From CAUZSH01 sp963582935 (GTDB taxonomy: Bacteria; Pseudomonadota; Gammaproteobacteria; Francisellales; Francisellaceae), in assembly GCA_963582935.1 (NCBI GenBank), contig CAUZSH010000007.1:1-39009 (forward strand): a stretch of DNA of 39,009 nt. Reading direction: 5' to 3'. How positions within the stretch are numbered: the stretch's first letter is position 1; the number at the start of each line of letters is the position of its first letter. Under the pieces are notes generated by a model, which was given only the letters and a program-made list of their open reading frames with translations, made no database searches and was not told the origin of the DNA. Shown in pieces: positions 34,453-39,009 of the stretch. The position numbers were made by a program, and so were the translations under genes.

Positions 34453-35703
34453 CTATCTATACGCACTCACCACTTTCTCAATACGCTCCAAACCGAGCTT
34501 TACTTCATCCATAGGCGGTCCATAACTGAAACGCATATAACTTTTTAAACGCGAGTGGCTGTGTCTACGTCTGTGCCCAGGATTTACATCAAAAAATTCA
34601 CCTGGAACACAAATCACCTTCTCTTTAAGCAAGGCATTGAAAAGTGTCATACCATCCTGAAGCGGCTCTGGTAAATTCTCCAGCGATGGAAAACAATAAA
34701 AACTCCCATCAGGCATCACCGGCAATTTAAACCCAATATCAAGAAGCTTTGAAACCATGTAATCTCTTTTTTTCACAAAGCTTTGCTGAATTGCCTCAGC
34801 TTCTTGATTTGCAACTTCGGGATCAAGCAAAGGAACCACTGCTCGCTGAATAGCATGAGGTGCACCGCCATCTAAAAAAGAACCGGCCGAGGCGATGCAA
34901 TCAATCACAGACTTAGGCGCTAATGTCCATGAAATGCGCAAGCCAGGATAGCGCCAGTTCTTTGTTAGCCCATCAATAATAACAACATTATCCTCGTTCA
35001 CATCATTAACAGATGCTGCGGCACTTAATTTTGCAACATGATCATCTTCATCTTTTTCATAGACATAGTGAGAATAAAATTCATCTATTATAATTGCACT
35101 ATCTAACTCTCTCGAAGAATCAACTAATTGATTCAACTCATTTTGATTTAATATTCTACCTGTAGGGTTACATGGATTTGACAACAAAATACCACCGAGA
35201 CCTAAATTTAAGATGGCTTGCTCTATTTGCTCCGAGCAGGGTTTAAAGCCACTTTCTCGACCATAAGTAATTGGGATAGAAACAAACTTATTAAAAAGCC
35301 CCAATAACTCTTCATAAGCGGTATAGTCTGGCAAAAAGTGACCTAAATTAATGTTATTTAGCGTTGCAACCACTCTCACCAATGCGGCACGTCCACCCGA
35401 AGAAATAGAAACGTTTTCAGCAGTATATTTGGAGTTTTTGCCTTGCCTAAAACGTTCATTATATAAATCTGCTACTGCTCGCCTAAGAGCGGAAATACCT
35501 GCAACTGGACTGTATTCTAATGTATCTTCAGGTAATGAAATGGAGCGCAAACGATCAGTTGAAAGCGGAATCTCACCCGTTTCAGGCGCTCCTTGCCCTA
35601 AATTTGACCACGATTTATTGCCATAAAAAAAACCGTGCTCTGCTGCTTTAGACATCACATAAATAACGCCTGTTTTAGGAACATTGGTAAATGCTGTGTT
35701 CAT
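34453..35703 (-). CDS. PLP-dependent aminotransferase, class I/II
   Basis: This 416-residue fold type I aminotransferase shows YSPVAGISALRRAVADLY, NPCNPTGR (176-183), IIIDEFYSHYVY with the cofactor-ring aspartate D207 and Y210, and the Schiff-base lysine K248 in DGLTKNWRYPGLR. A C-terminal arginine lies in MRFSYGPP for the substrate carboxylate. The N-terminus is typical of aspartate/alanine-type enzymes. A histidine- and arginine-rich insert (PGHRRRHSHSRLKSY, about residues 374-388) precedes the last strand and is unusual. The substrate cannot be assigned. The ATG follows AGAGAA. It is downstream of ubiC-ubiA on the same strand, with 116 bases between. Confidence 0.82.
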   Translation of the reverse strand: MNTAFTNVPKTGVIYVMSKAAEHGFFYGNKSWSNLGQGAPETGEIPLSTDRLRSISLPEDTLEYSPVAGISALRRAVADLYNERFRQGKNSKYTAENVSISSGGRAALVRVVATLNNINLGHFLPDYTAYEELLGLFNKFVSIPITYGRESGFKPCSEQIEQAILNLGLGGILLSNPCNPTGRILNQNELNQLVDSSRELDSAIIIDEFYSHYVYEKDEDDHVAKLSAAASVNDVNEDNVVIIDGLTKNWRYPGLRISWTLAPKSVIDCIASAGSFLDGGAPHAIQRAVVPLLDPEVANQEAEAIQQSFVKKRDYMVSKLLDIGFKLPVMPDGSFYCFPSLENLPEPLQDGMTLFNALLKEKVICVPGEFFDVNPGHRRRHSHSRLKSYMRFSYGPPMDEVKLGLERIEKVVSAYR

Positions 35704-35819
35704 TGGGTTCTCTTATTTTTATAATATGTCGATTGGCTACCTTCTAGGCTGCTATCATAACAAGTCATTAAAAAAAATTCATGAGATGCCACACTAACAA
35801 GGCAGAAATAGAAGAGATC

Positions 35820-36671
35820 TTAGCTAAATGGAGGATATTGGAACACAATGCCAACAAATATCACCAATCCAACCCAATGATTATTGGAGAAAGCCTGGAT
35901 AGAGCACACCAAATCATGGGACCTATATAAGGAAAATTGATAGCCATAAAATGGCAGGGTAATGGCAATGGCCATATAATAAATTAGATTAAATCCCTGA
36001 ACACAACCAAACCATACCAGCATGCCTGTTGTCACGAATTGCAATAAAATAATCATTGATAAAACTTTATCTCCGAACAGTACTGCCGTAGATTTTAAGC
36101 CTATTTTTTTATCGTAAGATAAATCAGCTAAAGCATAAATAGTATCGTAGCCCAACGTCCATATAATTGCAGCAGCATACAGCAACCAAGCACTCCAAGG
36201 CACTGAATCTATTGCTGCAGAAAAAGCCATCACCACCCCGAAATTAAATGCAAAACCTAGCACCAACTGAGGCAAAGAAAAAAATCGCTTACATAAAGGA
36301 TAAACAATCGCCAATCCCACCGCCACAAAAGAAAGCAATATTGTCAGCGTGTTTAAAAAAAGCACCAATATAAAGGCAGCAAGACATAGGGAAAGACCAA
36401 GTGTCAATGCTTTACGAACAGAAATAACCCCTGCAGCAATCGGGCGTTGCTTTGTACGCTCCACCTCCCCGTCAAAATTACGGTCCGCAATATCATTAAA
36501 AATACAGCCCGCAGTCCTCATTAGGAAAACGCCTAATGCAAAAATAATTAATAGCTTTAGCGACGGTGTGCCTTGCTCCGCCACCCAAAGTGCCCAATAA
36601 GTTGGCCACAACAGCAATAGTATTGGCATTGGACGATGCAGCCTCATTAATTGCAAATAAGCGGGTAGCAT
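35820..36671 (-). CDS. ubiA: 4-hydroxybenzoate polyprenyltransferase UbiA
   Basis: This 283-residue integral membrane prenyltransferase has about eight helices. The first Asp motif is NDIADRNFD (N59-D67), followed by TKQRPIAAG. The second is YALADLSYDKKIGLKSTAVL. It attaches the polyprenyl tail to 4-hydroxybenzoate in ubiquinone synthesis, after UbiC. The ATG lies five bases after the ubiC stop; it has a weak ribosome binding site, so coupling to ubiC is likely. Confidence 0.96.
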   Translation of the reverse strand: MLPAYLQLMRLHRPMPILLLLWPTYWALWVAEQGTPSLKLLIIFALGVFLMRTAGCIFNDIADRNFDGEVERTKQRPIAAGVISVRKALTLGLSLCLAAFILVLFLNTLTILLSFVAVGLAIVYPLCKRFFSLPQLVLGFAFNFGVVMAFSAAIDSVPWSAWLLYAAAIIWTLGYDTIYALADLSYDKKIGLKSTAVLFGDKVLSMIILLQFVTTGMLVWFGCVQGFNLIYYMAIAITLPFYGYQFSLYRSHDLVCSIQAFSNNHWVGLVIFVGIVFQYPPFS

Positions 36672-36676
36672 GTTGA

Positions 36677-37258
36677 TTAATCTGCCATTAAAGGGAAAGG
36701 AAGTTCACTCAAAAAAAACTCTGATACTAATAGTGAATATTTCCCTTCTAAAGTAAAAACTGAGGTTCTAGCATACACAAAATCTAACGCTAGACTCCCC
36801 TCACTGACCCATTCTGAAATTCTACCACTCCTTACCGACAACAAAGCGTATTTAAAAGGAGAGCGTAAAACATGCTTCTTGCGAAATAAAAATTTTTCAC
36901 CAATAGATGACGCACCAATTGCATTTAATTCAACAGAAAACCTGTCATAGGTTTCTTGAGGAATAATAACTCTACCCAATACCAGTGGCTTCTCATCATC
37001 TTTATGCAGAATAACGCGTCCGAAACAATCGTCAGCACATCCCAGTAATGTTTTTTCATCAAGCGTTGGAATCAATGCTTCATGATGCAGCAGATCTAGG
37101 TTCCAATGCTTAACAATATGATCTAAGGATTGCGTTAACTTATTTGTTTTTGACAACCACACAGCCATGGGCTCAGAAATAGTAGCAGCTTCACCTTGAA
37201 ACGAATCACTCCAGATAATTTGATCCTCCACTTTAGAGTCAACCATTACACTTACCAT
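36677..37258 (-). CDS. ubiC: Chorismate pyruvate-lyase UbiC
   Basis: This 193-residue protein carries the UbiC core: FGRVILHKDDEKPLVLGRVI (the Arg-containing strand and the lid), then IGEKFLFRK, and a terminal LLVSEFFLSELP with the catalytic glutamate. It removes pyruvate from chorismate to give 4-hydroxybenzoate, the UbiA substrate. Sequence identity to E. coli UbiC is visibly low, but the adjacent ubiA makes the assignment strong. Two ATG codons (37258 and 37246) are possible; the second has GGTAAG nearby. The first is reported. Confidence 0.85.
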   Translation of the reverse strand: MVSVMVDSKVEDQIIWSDSFQGEAATISEPMAVWLSKTNKLTQSLDHIVKHWNLDLLHHEALIPTLDEKTLLGCADDCFGRVILHKDDEKPLVLGRVIIPQETYDRFSVELNAIGASSIGEKFLFRKKHVLRSPFKYALLSVRSGRISEWVSEGSLALDFVYARTSVFTLEGKYSLLVSEFFLSELPFPLMAD

Positions 37259-37462
37259 TCAAATAATGCTTTAAAAATATGCTGCACATTATTCCATAAA
37301 CAGAGCAAAATGCATACTTAAATATTTAAGCACAACCCGCTATATCAATGGCGGTGAGCCAACAATTTAAGTGCACTACGAAGAAGAAAACGGTAGTTTG
37401 ATTTCTCTACTGTATATATACTATCCCCAATAAAAATAAATTCACCACATTAAGGAAAAAAC

Positions 37463-38188
37463 ATGCGCCCCAGCTCACGAGCAAATGATCAACTTAGAGA
37501 TATTAAATTCACGAAAAACTTCACCCGACATGCTGAAGGCTCCGTTTTAATTGAATTCGGAGATACTAAAGTCTTATGTAATGCTTCGGTCATTAAGGGC
37601 GTTCCACGATTTCTAAAAGATGAAGCTCAAGGGTGGCTCACTGCAGAATACGGAATGCTGCCAAGATCAACGCACAGTAGAATGGACCGTGAGGCAGCAA
37701 GAGGCAAACAAAGTGGACGAACTCAAGAAATTCAGCGTTTAATAGGCAGATCCTTACGTGCAGTCATCGACCTTAAGGAAATTCCTGGGTTCACAGTCCG
37801 ACTTGATTGTGATGTTATTCAGGCTGATGGAGGAACACGCACTGCGGCCATAACTGGTGCTAGCATTGCCCTAGAGGATGCTATTCAATACATGAAAACA
37901 AACAATTTGATTCCCGAAACAGCGCAGCCTCTCAACGCTAAGGTCGCCGCAATCTCTGTTGGCATTTACAAAGGCGAAACGGTGCTTGATCTGGACTACC
38001 CAGAAGATTCAGATGCGGATACTGACATGAACATTGTTATGACAGATAAGGGTGGTATTATCGAGATTCAAGGCACTGCTGAAAAAGACCCTTTTAGTGA
38101 AGATGAATTTCTATCCATGCTTTCTCTCGCAAGAAAAGGCGTTCAAGATATATTTAAATCACAGCAACTCATCTTAAACAAACATTAA
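37463..38188 (+). CDS. rph: Ribonuclease PH
   Basis: This 241-residue phosphorolytic 3'-5' exonuclease begins MRPSSRANDQLRDIKFTKNF. It has WLTAEYGMLPRSTHSRMDRE with the RNA/phosphate-binding Arg cluster, QEIQRLIGRSLRAVIDL, and DCDVIQADGGTRTAAITGA with the phosphate-site residues. LDLDYPEDSDADTDMNIVM near the end is typical too. It trims tRNA 3' tails and other RNA ends. The ATG follows AAGGA at good distance. A TATACT/TACTAT cluster at 37417-37424 is a possible -10, with a poor -35. It is followed 24 bases later by rnt, pairing two RNA-processing nucleases. Confidence 0.97.
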   Translation: MRPSSRANDQLRDIKFTKNFTRHAEGSVLIEFGDTKVLCNASVIKGVPRFLKDEAQGWLTAEYGMLPRSTHSRMDREAARGKQSGRTQEIQRLIGRSLRAVIDLKEIPGFTVRLDCDVIQADGGTRTAAITGASIALEDAIQYMKTNNLIPETAQPLNAKVAAISVGIYKGETVLDLDYPEDSDADTDMNIVMTDKGGIIEIQGTAEKDPFSEDEFLSMLSLARKGVQDIFKSQQLILNKH

Positions 38189-38212
38189 ACTCATTATTTT
38201 GGTCCTATTGTT

Positions 38213-38824
38213 ATGCACCCTTGTCAAATAAAAAACCGTTTTAGAGGCTTCCTCCCTGTTGTTATTGACGTAGAAACCGGCGGACTCGACTCAGAATGCC
38301 ATGCTTTACTAGAACTTGCTGCTTCGTATATTGCGCTTGGTAGCAATGGGAAATACGTTATAGAAAGCACAGAGCATCATCATATTCACCCGCACCCACA
38401 CACTTACATTGATCCTGTCTCGCTCACCATCAACAATATCGTGCCAGATAATCCATTAAGATATGCCATCAAAGAGTCAGAATGCTTAAAAAGACTTTTT
38501 AAAAACATTCAAGAACAATTAAAAAAACATCAATGCTCAAGAGCTGTGCTTGTCGGGCACAATCCTACTTTCGATCTTGCTTTTATCAAAGCCGCTGTAA
38601 AGCGCAATAATCTCAAAAATAATCCATTCCACCGTTTCACCACCTTTGACACTGCTACGCTGGGTGGATTGATCTACGGAGAAACCGTACTTGCCAAAGC
38701 ATTAGAAAAGGCTGGCATTGAGTTTGATGTTACTCAAGCTCATGGTGCGCTATATGACACAGAAAAAACAGCTGAGTTTTTTTGTACTGTTTTAAATGAA
38801 TTTCCATTTTTACCATTAAATTAA
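38213..38824 (+). CDS. rnt: Ribonuclease T
   Basis: This 203-residue DEDDh exonuclease shows all catalytic residues: D19 and E21 in VVIDVETGG, D121 in HNPTFDLAFI, and H177 and D182 in TQAHGALYDTE. All are shifted four residues from the E. coli positions. NPFHRFTTFDTATL is a second family mark. It trims 3' ends of tRNA, 5S and 23S rRNA. Ser/Gly-rich N-terminal residues are replaced by MHPCQIKNRF. The ATG lacks a clear ribosome binding site and may depend on rph translation. It faces the 5S rRNA gene, one of its substrates. Confidence 0.96.
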   Translation: MHPCQIKNRFRGFLPVVIDVETGGLDSECHALLELAASYIALGSNGKYVIESTEHHHIHPHPHTYIDPVSLTINNIVPDNPLRYAIKESECLKRLFKNIQEQLKKHQCSRAVLVGHNPTFDLAFIKAAVKRNNLKNNPFHRFTTFDTATLGGLIYGETVLAKALEKAGIEFDVTQAHGALYDTEKTAEFFCTVLNEFPFLPLN

Positions 38825-38913
38825 TCGCCAATAAATTCTTTTAGTAGAAAGGCATTTAGATTAATGAAGATTAAAATTGATCTCAAAAAATATTAGATTT
38901 TACCCTATAACGC

Positions 38914-38948
38914 AAAAGACCCCAGTCCTTATGGAACTGGGGTCTTTT
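38914..38948. terminator. Terminator shared by rrn (minus) and rnt (plus)
   Basis: A perfect 13-base-pair stem (AAAAGACCCCAGT at 38914-38926 with its complement at 38936-38948) carries A and T at both outer ends. It can therefore stop transcription in both directions: the rRNA operon after 5S, and rph-rnt. Confidence 0.85.
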
Positions 38949-38956
38949 AAATTAAA

Positions 38957-39009
38957 TGCCTGGCGATGCCCTACTTTCACATGGGGAGACCCCATACTAT
39001 CATCGGCGC
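38957..39009 (-). rRNA. rrf: 5S ribosomal RNA, 3' part (truncated by window end)
   Basis: On the minus strand the last 53 bases read GATGATAGTATGGGGTCTCC, then CATGTGAAAGTAGGG, then a GCCAGGCA end. This is the conserved 3' half of gammaproteobacterial 5S rRNA. It is the terminal gene of an rrn operon that lies beyond the window. The exact 3' base is approximate. Confidence 0.92.

Overview
This window reads as an ordinary chromosomal housekeeping segment of a moderately AT-rich gammaproteobacterium. The evidence is gene order and leader structure: tRNA-Tyr/Gly/Thr-tufB-tRNA-Trp-secE-nusG-rplKAJL-rpoBC in the gammaproteobacterial order, a yibN-grxC-secB cluster, monofunctional RelA, RNase T, UbiC/UbiA, CydDC, and groESL under a sigma-32-like promoter. 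It is not a standard enterobacterium. rpoC is not followed by the str operon, lapA lies with tsaD and a methylthioadenosine deaminase, and carA stands without carB. A lineage near Cardiobacteriales or another AT-rich gammaproteobacterial order is plausible, but I cannot assign it from sequence alone. No insertion sequence, phage, CRISPR array or integration site was seen, and no gene-free stretch exceeds about 205 bases.

Layout. 1-1788 (+): the 3' end of an aspartokinase-like gene and a trans-sulfuration enzyme, likely methionine synthesis. 1794-4604 (-): an MHS-type MFS transporter and a sensor histidine kinase with no adjacent response regulator. 4757-5957 (+): yibN-like rhodanese, grxC and secB. 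5947-9945 (-): cydD, cydC and an unknown ORF, with an FNR-like box upstream of cydD; a divergent 96-residue unknown gene follows at 10149-10439. 10512-13115 (-): lapA-tsaD-mtaD. 13214-26799 (-): one long transcription/translation block from tRNA-Tyr to rpoC. It is punctuated by a tRNA-operon promoter, a terminator after tRNA-Trp, a probable L1 operator, an L10 leader, a rplL-rpoB attenuator and a final terminator.

26909-27625 (+): a secreted DUF4124 protein, divergent from the tRNA operon. 27631-31774 (-): relA, a KfrA-like DNA-binding protein and carA. 31938-33901 (-): groEL and groES. 34066-34449 (+): gloA. 34453-37258 (-): a class I/II aminotransferase, ubiA and ubiC. 37463-38824 (+): rph and rnt. 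The window ends inside a 5S rRNA gene on the minus strand, with an rrn terminator facing rnt.

Most genes are recognisable core functions. I did not find a convincing new system. The items most worth a second look are the FNR-like site between cydD and the unknown 96-residue gene, the carA of a subtype that looks foreign to gammaproteobacteria, the chromosomal KfrA-like protein, and the YibN-like rhodanese lacking its catalytic cysteine. Where a longer reading frame began at TTG or GTG without a ribosome binding site, I chose the internal start supported by a Shine-Dalgarno sequence or by family length.
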